Assembly: GCA_022813625.1 (NCBI GenBank)
Contig: JAKLMB010000001.1
Span: 1,178,001 to 1,242,000, forward strand
From: Aaosphaeria pasadenensis
Taxonomy: Eukaryota > Ascomycota > Dothideomycetes > Pleosporales
DNA: 64,000 nt
Direction of reading: 5' to 3'
A program made the translations under genes and the position numbers. Of this stretch, positions 24,564 through 36,952 are shown piece after piece. The notes under the pieces were generated by a model. That model was not told the DNA's origin, did not search any database, and saw only the letters and a program-made list of their open reading frames with translations. Positions within the stretch are counted from its first letter, which is position 1, and every line of letters starts with the position of its first letter.

Positions 24564-24883
24564 ACAATAGAAATAAGAGTGAGGATTGCAGAGTAAGATG
24601 GGAGTGAGATGAGATGAAATAAGAATATCCTCGGTGGGTTTGGCAGGAAACAGGCGAGAGATGGGAGGCAGGCGGGTAGTAATAATGGTAATGGGAAGAG
24701 CACAGGCACACACAAGTAACGGCGGTGGTAGGCTGAAGAGTGTCCGCAGCGCAGTCGAGTGTAGTAGTGTCCGCTGTAGGGCTTCAGATTCTCTGGAGTC
24801 TGAGTGAGTGACGGAGTACGTGGATGTTGGTGTGTTGGTGTGGTGCTATGACCAGTAGTAGGGCAAGGCAGGGCAGACAGCGA

Positions 24884-24911
24884 TGACTGACTGACTGACT
24901 GACTGACTGAC
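24884..24911. repeat. (TGAC)7 microsatellite
   Basis: Seven perfect copies of TGAC over 28 nt, inside the gene-poor region. Confidence 0.9.
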
Positions 24912-25756
24912 AGAGAGTGCCAATTAGAGAATAGAGTAGTTAAAGAGTTGAGTGGAGATGGTGATGGTGAGGATGAACGAGAAGAGCAAGACGAGAAAAA
25001 GTGGATAGGAAATTGTGTGAAGAGGAAGAAGGCCTGCTCCCTTTTCTTCCCTCCTTTCTTACCTTTTCGTTCTTTCTTTTCTTTTCCGGGCGGGGATTTT
25101 CCTCTTCCTCTCTCTTCCATTCATTCATTCACTGTCATCAGAGCTGCTGGGGGGATGCTGGATTGCCGGGATGCTGGGATGCTGCATGATGTTTAAATAA
25201 CGGACGACTAAACTCCTGTTGGGCTCACGCATGGTGGCGGCGGCAATGGTGGTAGACTGACAATACAGTTTGCAAACTACCTACGGACTACCTACGGATT
25301 AGTTGACTAAAATACCATTATCATTATTACGTGTCTGTATACTCCGTATAGCGCATACTCTGTATATTGTTATATCATCTATGTGCGGTGCAAGTGTGCC
25401 GTGTATGTGATTGGGACATGTATCCCACATCCTTCACAGTTCATGACCTGGTCATAGTAAGGGGGAGGGGGGGAAGAAAGGCATTGATGATGATGTTCGC
25501 AAAAAGCCGTGAGAGGGTGGGAAATGGAGAGAAACACGGCACGGCTTCATGGTCACCACTGGCAAAACATGGTCTGTAACTCTGGAGTCGGTTGTGTTGT
25601 AACTTGTATGGTGTACAATATGGTGATGGGCCATGGCACTAATGGGGGGAGAAGGGGAGATGATCCTGGTTCTTTCTGCTGCGGTTCCGTAACACGCGCG
25701 CGATGGGCAGCAAGACGGCCGTGACGAGTGACGAGGGAGTATTATCCTTGTTTCAT

Positions 25757-25784
25757 GCGAGCGATGCGATGCGATGCGATGCGA
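25757..25784. repeat. GCGAT pentamer repeat
   Basis: About five copies of GCGAT. The same pentamer array recurs at 30766-30795 and, inverted, at 42744-42773. Confidence 0.85.
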
Positions 25785-28700
25785 ACCAACAACGGCTTTG
25801 ATGGTCATGGTTATTGTTATTGTATTGTGACTACGGATCTTCGTATCTTCGTTGCAAGCTAATCCACACAGTATGAAGGGGCATCCGTGTATCTTTACTG
25901 TATCTGTATCCATTATCCATCATGCATCCATAGAGTACAGAGTAATGATTATACTGTGTACGGTACCTAGACTGTACACAATACTATGGAGGCAGTAGAA
26001 CTAGACTACGGAGTAATAAACCAATAACCACGAGTACCTGCGAGGTACTTTACCACTTACAAGTTCCATACTATGTACCGTCTGTAACTAGGTAGTGGTA
26101 CTATGGCCCGTCGCTCCACTGCCCCTACCCATGTCCTCCCTCTTCCAAACCATCCACCATCCACCATCCACCATCCCAACCGATCATCTTCAACTTCCTT
26201 CTTCCTTCTCACTTCCACCCTGGGTCTGTCCTCTTGCTAGTGCTAGTGCTAGTGCCAGTATCTACGTACTCGTACTACTGATGCTACTCCTACTCCTGCT
26301 AGTTACAGTAATTATTTGATCAATATCTACTGCTATCGACGGGTCGTCGGTCGGACCAACATTGACATATTGCTTCCTCCACCCGTAATAATGAATCTCA
26401 CAATCTCCTAACATCAATGTACTCGTCTCACTAGGTACTAACTAGGGAGCAGTGGCATCTGATATTCGTAGGTTGGTGTGTGCTGCTCCCCTCCGTACAT
26501 ACTGGCGCTTGCTTCAGAATCTCCAGCTCATCACGGGACATGATGAGACTCTACTCCGTACCTAGCTAGTCAATACTCTGTGTACGAGTAGTTACTGTAG
26601 TTATGAGTGCTGCTGGGTACTCGTGGACCTACACAGACAGTAATCCCATGTAATTGTAATTGTGTTGTGTATGTCTCGCCTGCTGGTCCCGCCTGTGTAT
26701 CTTCAGCCCTGCAGGCCTTCCTCCCCATCACCCATCACCCATCGCCCGTAAGTTGTATCCCATCACCACACCGTCTCGACTCTCCCCACACGTTTGATCC
26801 CGTCATGTCGCCCTTCCCTTACCCAGAGTATGGTGACGCAGCTGCAGTACTGGCCCTTTGCTATTTGTAACCCAGCACTGCTATCCTCCGTCGCCCACCA
26901 CCTTCTGCTCCACAACAGGCAACCTGCAGCAACGTACAGCAACCTCCTCCTATACTTCACCTCTCATCTCTCGTCTCTTACCATCATCACCGAGCTAGGG
27001 TCTATCGCCCGCTGATGGCGATTAGACGCTACTGCTTTAGTCTCATTCCTCCTTCCCCTCAGCTGCGCTCTTGTAACTACTCCTGCTGTACGATACTGTA
27101 GATTGCTCGCGACTCGCTCACTGCGTATATGTCATGATCGCACATGGTCATCTCTTCGCCCACCCCATCCTCCTCCACCTCCCTCCCTCCCGAACCGGCG
27201 CCGCACGCACTGTGGACGCCGTGTCTGAGGTGTCGATTAATTACCGGGTCTACTTCCAGAGAGTGGTCTAGAGAGTGCTCGTATACGGACGACGGGCGTC
27301 CCACCTCCCACCACGCCGCCAGACCAGGCCATGGTCCATATTTCACATGCACTCATGCTATAGGCCAACTTTATCTGTAATAATATAATTATTATGGATG
27401 ACCGTGAGAAAAAAGCAAACATCGACGGAAACCCAAACCCAAATAGACCTTCACAGCTAGCAAGGAACAGAGAAGAAAACAAAAAGAAGAGAATCATGTA
27501 TTAATTACCCCCAAGACCATCCGTCCGATCGACGAGCGAATCATGGCCATTGCGCAAGGTCCGGCACTTTGCTGGCCCTGGAAGGAGGATTCCTTCTTCA
27601 ATCTACCCTACCGGGGATTTCCTCGTGAGTCGTAATCATGCAAACAAATCGCACACCTTCTCGGATGAATTACTACTATCTACTATCAACTTTGACTCGA
27701 CTCGAGCGACAGTCAATACGCGGACGGTGCTGGGTTGATTGTCATCTCTCATCCATCACTATCATTCCAATTTGCCGTGTAGAGGGAGGGAACGATCATC
27801 TCCTTCATGTAAGTAATTGGTCGGCGCATGGTTCTGCCGATGGGGCTTCCCACCACCACTCGTCACCCCCATGATGACAATCGTGATAATCATGATAACA
27901 ACCATCGTGCATCAGCGAGTTAAAGTGCATTGGATGCAAGAAACTGCGGGTTGCCCTACCCTGCCTACGTCGCAAGCTCCCGGCACCTGGACCCATCGCA
28001 GCTGTTTGCATATTGAGGATGCGCGTAACACAGCAGCAGCAGTGACTAGCGGATCGTATCTTCTCACGATAGGTAGAAGCAGACGCAGAAGAGAAGCATA
28101 CTCCTATCACCCACCTACACAAGCACAAGGTATGCTAGCACTGCTGAGCAGTTACAATCAAGCATAACTACTCGTAGGCTTGTTCAAAACAGGGATGGTA
28201 GGGGATAGCAGGGATGACAGGGATTGCGAGGATTATTCGTCTGAGCCGGACTCGTGGTCGAATCGAAGAACATGAAACCGAAAATCGAAGCCCCAGGCTT
28301 TCACGCTCTCTCCACTCCACTCCGCTGTCTCTGGTCCAGCTCCCCTACCACTCCAGCATGCATCCAGCTCTCCAGACTCCAGCTAGCCAGGTCTCCTCCT
28401 CTCCTGTTGTGCCGCCCTGGGACTGACATACACTACGGTCCCCTCTCAACGCCTGTCTACACTACTCTGTACACTTGCTGCGATTGCAGGTGGATATGCT
28501 TACCCTCTTTGACTCTCGCTTCCATCACTCTCCCCATCATTCGACCTCTCCTTTTTCTCCTACAGAATCAGACCGAGGGAACCCCCGGAACATCCACCCA
28601 CTCTTCTTCCATCTTCTTCCTGCAACCGCCTCGCCCCATTCTCTTCTCGCGGTCTTCTTCATTCTCACCGCCCTCTTGCTCTTGATTCTACGGCGTATTC

Positions 28701-30765
28701 GGCTACCAATTCTACAAGGAGCGACCTGCCTGTCTGCCTTCTTGCCTACACATGTACTACGTACATACATAGCACATGGTACATACACAGCGGTCTGCAT
28801 CATCTGGCCTGGGTTCGGCTCTTGCCCTTCCCTGTAATTTATAACGGCAGCCATTCCCTCCTTCCCCTAGCGGCCGATCTTTGTCCATATCCGGTTCGCT
28901 TGTTCCCCAAACAGCTGTTATTTTCAGAACCTACCGTTACCCAACCATTGACGTCCACATCAACATCAACATCATCTAGTAAATCGTCATGTCCTTCTTT
29001 GTTACCGCTCCCATTCCCAATTGCTTCATCAATCTCCTCACCTGTTCAATTAACTATTATTATTCTCTCGCCCTTTCAAGTATTCCATACTGACTTCTCC
29101 ACACTTGTGGTCACTAGACCCGTCCTGTGCCAAGGCATGCAATACATAAATGTTCATTTTCCCTCATCAGACCAGCCACGTCAGTTCGCCAAAGAAAAGC
29201 CGCGTCCGCCATGCAGGAACAACAACTCACCTCCACTCAGTACGGAGAAGACTGCCCATTCATCAAACCTCCTGCCACACCAATGGAAAACTCTGTGCTC
29301 TATCCCTCGCCACCCACACAATCCCTGACCTGACATCTTGTCGCCTTTCTCTGTGAATGGGCAACCCCGTCCGCTTCCTGCAAATCGCAGTCTTCCAGAA
29401 CACCTGGTCCCCTCACCACCACACCCACCTCCATTATCTGATCCAACAGTATATAGCCACCTGTAATCCGGTGTAACACTCCCGCCTCCTCTCCTCTCCG
29501 ACCAGGTCGCCTCGCCTCCCATTCCCTCCGGCCCGCAAACACCTGCTGACCCCGCCCGACTGCCTTTCCGGTGAACAATATCGAGACTGGCACTAGCTAC
29601 GATCCTGATCTCAACAAAATCGTGGCCGAGAGCGAGGAAGTGATCGGCTGGAGCGATTCGACGATTACTTTCCGGCTCCAACCGCGAAGTCTGACCACGA
29701 GCGTCACGCTCACGCTCACGCTCGCTCTCACAGCAATGCTCGTACTTCCGATTGTGTGCTGCAATGATTTACTACACTGTCCCACGTAGCCATAGACTCC
29801 ACTGCATGCAACGGGCAGACGGATGTAATTGTCCTCTCGTCATATGTTCGATGACTGCGTGGGCGTACACCGTGTATTGACCGTCATCGCCCTAACTTTC
29901 GGTGGCCATTCCATATCACGACTCCTCATCCGCCAGTAACGTTGCACAGTATAAAAACCAAGTTCGGGCAACATATTCTTTGCTATCCAGCCTCGGCCTC
30001 CTGAACTTTTGATCTTGGCCAATGCTTACCCACCCTCTTGCCTTTCAATGCTTTGACATCCCCCATTCCTCGTATCACTGTGGCTTTTGTGGCTTCGTAA
30101 GTTTTCACGGAGCATATTGATTTGGTATTCCGGCACCTCCTCTGCTTCCTTGCCTAACATGTCGTGCCACGAGACAAACACTATTTCACTCGGAGGTTGC
30201 GATGGCCGTATGGAACTTGGTCAGTGACGCAGTTGACGACACGTTCTGGGCGGTCCGCATCTTCGAGCTCGGCTCGTTGGCTCAATGACATCCACGCACG
30301 ATTGCCGATTCACCATCTAAATGTCTTTGAACGACCGAAGACTTCCGAGTTGATCCGTCCGACATGCTAGGAAGTAGTTGAATATCATCACAGCGATTCC
30401 GGGCGGAGGCACTGGTTCGTCAATGACAGCCTTCCTGAGCCTTGCTATAGCAACAAGAACCAGCCCAGAGAAGCCCGATTACGCCCACTCAGATCTATGG
30501 CTGGTGGACGCTGTGTGGCTTGCCATTGGTGAGATTTGTACAACACTGGTATTTCGTCTTTCCTTCCGTGTTAGGGAAACAAAACTCGAGCATATTCGTA
30601 TAGTTAGTAACACCAGGTACTCCCACACGGACGCACGGCTTTTCTTTTTCAAAGAAGCAATTTCATTGTCAGAAATTCTACGACGACGCTCGAGCTGACG
30701 TCTTTTTCGAAGGTCGTGCTCGCATGATGCATGGACGAGCCATACAAACGGACTCCGGGTCCCGT

Positions 30766-30795
30766 CGCGATGCGATGCGATGCGATACGATGCGA
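30766..30795. repeat. GCGAT pentamer repeat, second copy
   Basis: About five copies of GCGAT with one variant unit (ACGAT). Confidence 0.85.
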
Positions 30796-32623
30796 ATCTC
30801 ACTGTTCTCCTCCCAAGCTTCGACCCTTATATAATCTGCGGAATATCTTCCGAAAGACCTATTTTTATCTCTTCGAGTCCTAGCTGTCTCAATCTAGTTA
30901 TGGTGCGATATAACGAGCCTCATCAGCGTTTCTTAGCACGAACTGGTGGAGCAACCGTGCCTGGCTGCCGCAAGAAGTTAGGCTTAGGCCTCGGTGCGGC
31001 TCTTCTGCATCGCATTCTGTAATTTTTCCTCTTCTTATTTTACGAGTCTACACTAGGTACTGTATGTACAGTACTGTTAAACATCCTAGTTGTCGAGATC
31101 CCGCTCCAAGGGCCCCGCGAACCACCTGGGGGTCCCAATTGGACATTGGAAAGCCACCAGGTAGAAAAAACAACGTCGACCCTCTGACTCACATCGTCAT
31201 AATCCCTTCGAAGCCCGCAATGGCTGCCCGAAAAACCGATTGGGTACCCATCCCATGGACTTCCACGTTCCTTGCGATTCCACTTTTCCTACCTTCGCCG
31301 CCCTACGTCCCCACAAAATCTGCAAATCTCTAGCCAGAAAGTAGAAGAGTGGGCCACGAAAAGGATGCCCAACCTAAACATACTCTTGGAACCCGCCGGG
31401 CGGTTATTCTGGGTACCCAGCTGAGCATTTTCGAAACGGTCGCAAGACTGGCCAACACTGTCACGTCGCATTATCACACGAAAGAGCTGGCTATTGGTTT
31501 ACCGTGGCCGTTGCTGTTGTTTTGAGGCTCACGGAATAGCAGCAAGCAGGATGGGTATTCTGGAATTTCCACTCTGCATGCATGCATGCATGGTGCGAAC
31601 ACACTGCAAGCGCGGCCGGGAGGGTCTGCTGGCAGTCCAACAACAAGCAGAGTGACGTCGAGTTGCACGTTGGATTTTTTGTTTTGGGAATATTGTTTTT
31701 GTTGTTTTTGTTTGTGCGGGGAATAGTCGAGTCACGGATGCGTATATTGAAGCACGCTCGGTTTGTTGTCCTCTATCCTGTCCTGCCCGCTAACTACGAA
31801 TTTGGACCCCGTAATACTCCCAACGAGGAAAAAGCACAATTGCTCAAGCCTCACCGATGGAGTCCACTCATCCGGGATATCCCCAGATCTATGGTACCCG
31901 CAGGAAGAAATCATCCTCTGATCCATCAAATCTAGGCTTTTTGCGGTCGAACCATCTGAGGGTTTCTACTCGCGTTCAGAGAGATCTTTGCGCTAACTTA
32001 GGATACTCTTCAACACTAGATAACGGACCCGCCACCCGAGCTCCGCTTCCGACCTCGAGAGAGGACATCTTCTCCAGCGTGCGAAGATGAACCGGACTCT
32101 AGACCTTGTGATACACACCTTCCAAGTATTCCTCTTCCACGGCGACCAAGATAGGAAAACCAAACATGGACCCAAACGAGGGACACGGCGCACACGGCAG
32201 ATCCAAGGGAAGCAAAAATGACCAGCCGACGAGATCTCCTGACCAGAATAAACAAAAAAACTACTTACGTCCCGCGACCACCCTTACACGAGGGGTCCTT
32301 CAAAACAAGGTCATCCATGCTAAATAAACAGCTGGAACGTCCACGACGTGCACAGTAAGCCTTCCTGTCCGCAGCGTCGAAAATGGAAAAGAGGTAAGAA
32401 AAAGAAACGGGTTGCTCTCGCCTTGTGCGAGGGAATTTCAAGAGAGGGTGGTGAGTTTTGCTGGGAGGAGCGGATCATTCGATGTTTTCTTCGCCTTTTT
32501 CGTTGCCTAGGATCTTTCTTTATCGTTCTACTCTTATGTAGGCCCCGCGTTTGGTTCTCTGGGGCCAATAGAGAATGACGGTGAATGAAGACACGATAGT
32601 TGAATCCATAGATTCCTGCCAAC

Positions 32624-32641
32624 GTACGGAGTACTCCGTAC
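32624..32641. repeat. 18-nt perfect palindrome with TACGGAG/CTCCGTA arms
   Basis: GTACGGAGTACTCCGTAC is its own reverse complement. Each arm matches a motif that recurs through the intergenic DNA of this window. Confidence 0.9.
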
Positions 32642-32750
32642 ATACATTTTCGCCTAGTTCAATCAAATCACCAATTCAGACGTTCCTAGCCATCCCGTGA
32701 ATACCATACCATCTATCTATCTGCCTGACCGTCGTCTTCCCTCCCCCTGT

Positions 32751-32800
32751 TTATGTAGGAAATCAACTTTATGTAGGAAATCAACTTTATGTAGAAAATC
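32751..32800. repeat. 18-nt tandem repeat, ~2.8 copies
   Basis: The unit TTATGTAGGAAATCAACT occurs at 32751-32768 and 32769-32786. A third partial copy from 32787 has one change. Confidence 0.9.
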
Positions 32801-33310
32801 ACTCAACTCAACTCATACTCCATACACGCGCCCCTCCTTCCACGCTCCTGTCCTCACACGTCCCTACTCATACACACAAACAGAGTATACCATGAACACC
32901 ATAATCCCTAATCTCAGCCTTTTCATCCTTACGCAATCCTGATACCCTCTATTGTCCTTATCCAAAGGTCCCATTCCTCAGGGGGGAAGAAGGGCGTGAT
33001 AATAGACTTCAACTCTCTCTGTACACTAGTCCTATACACCGTATCCATATCTTGTTTATACTCCTTCCCATCTCTCGCAAGCATGCTTGACCGTATTCTC
33101 CTCTCCTATCTTGTGTTCTATAATTTACACTGTTTCTATTCACGGCAATATCTAATAGCACAGCACAGCACAGCACATCTTACCTAACTAAACACCTAGG
33201 AATCCTACAGGAACATGCTTTACATGTAGCTACTATCCTGTTATAAGTAACGTCCCTCTCTGTTGATAGATGATGGATAGTTGGGGAGGTGGTGAGTGGT
33301 GAAGAGTGGT

Positions 33311-33382
33311 GAAGTGAAGAGGGAAGTGAAGAGGGAAGTGAAGAGGGAAGTGAAGAGGGAAGTGAAGAGGGAAGTGAAAAGT
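33311..33382. repeat. 12-nt tandem repeat, about six copies
   Basis: The unit GAAGTGAAGAGG is repeated five times perfectly from 33311, with a sixth variant copy. It lies ~550 nt from the stop codon of the arginyl-tRNA synthetase gene, on its 3' side. Confidence 0.9.
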
Positions 33383-33937
33383 GAAATGTATTTAGTTAGT
33401 TAGCTATGCAGGATTCTATAATGTGTAACTTATAGGATTTCTATACATAAAGCTATAGTAGTAGCAGCAGTAGTAGTAGCAAAGATAGTTTACTTAAATG
33501 CTACTTAGACAGTTCTTGCGTTTTCTATTTGCTTTGCTGTACTATGCTAGGTAGATTAGGTAGGTAGATTGTGTTTAAGACAGTAGGAAGGTATATAAAG
33601 GCCTTTTAGGATTTATATTCATGCGGCATATACGATATTGTAGACATGTAGCTACGTAGTAGCCCTGTGTAAAAGGTAGATAACCTCTGTTACTCTTACA
33701 ACAATTGCCATAACATAACAACAAGACATGCTTTTGTTTATACATTTTCAAATTTCATTTTTATCTATATTTTTTTATATTCTTGTATCAGAGAAATCTT
33801 ACAAAGAGCAAGTACATCCACCCTAAAGTAAGATTGCAGTTAGAAACGCCGATTACATATCCCCAGCATCCTTTTTTCCTTTACCTGTCCAACACATCTC
33901 GGGGTAAGATGTGCGGTACATACTCCAATCATCCGCA

Positions 33938-36900
33938 CTACATCCTCTCCACGGGGTTGAGACCCAACAGCCTCATGCCGTTGTTAAGGACTTGCCTGGC
34001 AGCAGAGTACAGAGCCAAGCGGGTGATGTTGACCTCCTTGGGGATGAGTGTCTCACCCTCGCGGGCGTTGTTGATGACGACGAGGTGGTCGTATGAACTT
34101 GAGACCGCGTGGGACACTGTTGGACGACTGGTTAGCATCGATATTTCGAGAGTGATATGGGCATTGCGCAAACTTTGGCGGACATCATGGCGGGGGATCT
34201 GGAGTAAGTAGAAGGGAAGACGTACTCTTGAATAGGTAGGTTAGAATCGTGGCAGGCTCTTGCGTCTTGACGGTGTTGATGAAGACGTCAGGCCAGCTTG
34301 CGAGCTGTTTGATGAGTGCCACAGCGTGGGGTTCTGTGAGTGCGGAGAAGTCGACAGTGGACTACCGTTCACGTTAGCTTTCCTGTATTGGAAATATAGT
34401 CGTCAGTGTACACCTACGAGGTCGGCAGGAATCTCCGTCGGGATCTTAGCGGCAGCCAATTCGGCGTTGCGAATGATGGAGCACAGGCGAGCATGGGCGT
34501 CTTGGAGATTGTCAGTCGATTACATATCCAGGGAACCTTTGCCGTTACTTACATTGGAGGTAGGGACCTGTGTCACCCTCGAAGGATGTCATTCGTTTCA
34601 TGTCGACTGTGAGTAGTTAGTAAATGATGCTCCTCAGATCAAAAGTGACATAAGTTGTTCATACAGTCATAGTTGTTGATTCTGGTTCTAGTTAGCACTT
34701 TCCACTCGTAGTGTTCAGATCGTGTACGAACCTCTTGCCCTTCATGTCCTGGACCATGACAGCAGAGATACCAAGGGTATCTGCAGTCTTCTCTGGGTCT
34801 TCCACCTGGGCGTACTTCTTCTCGTTTGCCTTCATGACATCGTGCATCACCTCTTGCACATCACTGGAATAGATTAGTCGATGCTTTTGTGTGAAATATC
34901 ATCGGTCTTACCGAAGAATGTCATCCAAGAACTTAGCTGTGCCCTTGCGGGTGCTCATTCCTAGCCAAGTCAGTGTCTCAAAGTTACGGGTATGATGGCA
35001 GATATCCTACCCTTCACCATTCCGAAGTTGATGTGCTGGCACTTGTCTGAGACGTCCTTGCGTCCTGTTCTAGCGGTTAGCTTCCCGTTTTTTGCATCTA
35101 GTAATGTTGGGCCTTACCCATGGCCTCCTCAATCTTGAAAAGCTGTGCAAGATGAAGATCTTGTTGCGAGGCAACGACGTAAATCATTTTGCTGTTGACA
35201 AGTCAGCTAGTTACACTATGTTTTAAAGAGTTGAAGACATACTCAAAGTGGTATTGGTCCATACGTTCGAAGGCAGCACCGATATCTCGAGTGAGGTAGA
35301 GCCTACAGCGCTTGTTAATACAATTCAGAACAGATCTGCCCAAAGACTGAACTTACGAAGTTCCGTCCTTCTTCTTGACCTAAATCGCGAATCGAGTCAG
35401 CTCAGTTGAACAAGCATAGAATGATGATGATCTGGCCCTGAACTTACAATCGCTTTTCCAAGCTTCTTTGAGTACTTGGTCAGATCTACGATGACAGCAC
35501 CCTCTGAGTCCTCGGAAACACCCTTCTCCTGCATAATCCTGCCAGCCTCCTCCATGGACTCATCCTTGACCTGAGATTCACCAGAGTAGACGTCATATCG
35601 GATGTTCAAACGAGCATAGACCTGTTTGTACTTCTCGATGGAGAGGTCACGGAAACGCTTCCAGATGTCGAGAGCCTTCTGCTCACCGTCAACCATGCGC
35701 TTGAAGTAGTCACGGGCTTGCTGATCAACACCATGCTCCTGGATCTGCTTGATCTTGGCCTCGAGTTCGCTGTTGTCTTGACCTTCTTGCTGCTTGATCT
35801 TCTCAGTCAATGCCTTGACCTCGTCCTCTTCGTCCCTGGAGATCTGGGAGATCTTGACGTATACGTCTGCAAATTATTAGCAAATATAATCAATCAAAAT
35901 ATTCCAGTCATCCGGAACCATATTTCTGATTTCGATGGTGACATACCGTACAGATGGCCAATGGGGTTGTTTTCCAATTCTTTCTCAGATCCGAATTTAT
36001 CAAAGCCCACAGCCAAAACACCATACTGCTTTCCCCAATCACCCAAGTAGTTCATGCGGATAACATCCCATCCAGCGCCCTCGTACAAGTTCGCAAGGAA
36101 ACCACCAATGATAGTACTTCGGAGATGGCCAGCGTGGAATGGCTTTGCGATGTTGGGAGACGAGAACTCGACAATCATCCTCTTTTGTCCGTCCTCAGGC
36201 TTTGCGGGGTCCTTAAGGCCGAAGTAGTTATTGAAGCCGTAGGACTCGCCGGCGCGGAGGATCTGCGGGAGGACGAGTTTGGTCAAGGCTTCGGGCTTGA
36301 AGAAGAAACCAACGAAGGTGCCGTTGACAACAGGCTTCTCTACGAGAGGCGATTCGGGGAAGTTGTCGCCGATTTCCTTCGCAAAGTCTTGCGGCTTCTT
36401 GCTCTTCTGCCTCAGAGCTGGGACTGCCAATTGCAGGTCACCATTCTCGGGTTTTGCGGTCCATGCCAGAGTCGGGTATATGATTGCCTTGTCTATTCCT
36501 GTCTGTTGCGCCAACAGGTCTGTGATATGCGAGCGGTAGATGTCGAATGGGTTCAATTCGGGGTAGGTATTGGGTTGCTTAGGTACGTCGTTCAGTCCCA
36601 CTTTGCTGAGGACATTCGCGATCTCATCGATCGAAAGAGCCTTGCTCGTCGCCATGGTGTCGTTTGGTCTGAAGTGCAAGGAGTCGCGGCAGGCTGATGG
36701 GGTATGGAATCGCTGAATCGAAACCTTTGAAGTTGAATACGGATGTTTCGAGTTGGTGAAAGGTAGGATGTAATCTCTTTTTGTGTAGGAGTTGAGTGTC
36801 CTCTGTGGCGAGGAGGAACCACGCAACGGTGGTCTAGGAATCCGAGGATACGGGATGTGAGTCAAAGAAGTATGAGTGGTCGCCAGCGGCCGAACCAAAG

Positions 36901-36952
36901 AGAGATATGAAGAATTGAAAGGGTAGGAAAGGGTAGAGAGTGCGCGCTGCAT
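33938..36952 (-). CDS. Arginyl-tRNA synthetase, probably dual cytosolic/mitochondrial
   Basis: Charges tRNA-Arg with arginine. Exons (minus): 36952-35947, 35866-35448, 35379-35357, 35302-35243, 35191-35118, 35064-35011, 34960-34912, 34863-34732, 34681-34665, 34606-34553, 34500-34418, 34361-34226, 34116-33938. From the ATG at 36655 this gives 662 aa; from the in-frame upstream ATG at 36952 it gives 761 aa. Motifs (numbered from the 36655 start): the HIGH-type HAGHLRST (~174-181) and the KMSKS-like MSTRKG (~448-453). An N-terminal tRNA-recognition region precedes them and an anticodon-binding domain ends in the typical GLNPVERM. The 99-residue extension is rich in Ser, Thr and Arg with few acidic residues, as in mitochondrial presequences. 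Two exons are tiny (23 and 17 nt). Class I family assignment is secure; dual targeting is inference. Confidence 0.95.
36653..36952 (-). other. Alternative N-terminal extension (putative mitochondrial presequence)
   Basis: In-frame codons between the ATG at 36952 and the ATG at 36655 encode 99 residues starting MQRALSTLSYPF. The segment has many Arg/Ser/Thr and only a few Asp, with hydrophobic residues near the start. The inner start yields a protein beginning MATSKALSIDE, acidic and typical of the cytosolic form. Two starts on one or two transcripts would give two locations. Confidence 0.6.

Larger units (their letters stand above)
23616..33937. other. 10.3-kb gene-poor, microsatellite-rich region
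   Basis: No open frame here carries a recognisable domain, a plausible splice pattern or convincing codon bias. The left 1.5 kb is CT-rich on the minus strand and is probably promoter and 5' leader of the 20868-23615 gene. The rest is short tandem repeats, homopurine/homopyrimidine runs and recurring TACGGAG/CTCCGTA motifs. I saw no transposon ends, no reverse transcriptase or transposase fragment, and no strong AT bias of the RIP type. Confidence 0.6.

Noticed and set aside
24440..25120. 226-codon minus-strand open frame with an Ala-Pro repeat
   Set aside because: Its length comes from the (GGAGCA)9 microsatellite and surrounding simple sequence; no domain, and two other frames of the same region are equally open.
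28254..29328. Plus-strand frames of 143 and 168 codons
   Set aside because: Ser/Pro/Leu-rich translation typical of CT-rich non-coding DNA; no domain and no joining splice sites that lead to one.
29181..29681. 166-codon minus-strand frame in the gene desert
   Set aside because: Low-complexity Gly/Arg composition, no motif, and overlapping open frames on the opposite strand.
30200..31100. Possible tRNA or small RNA genes
   Set aside because: No A-box/B-box pair (no GGTTCRANYCC-type element with a matching stem) could be found by reading either strand here or elsewhere in the window.
31576..31592. CATG repeat
   Set aside because: A short simple repeat with no further structure.
32751..33382. 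Tandem repeats considered as a CRISPR-like array
   Set aside because: Units are directly adjacent with no unique spacers, and the genome is eukaryotic.
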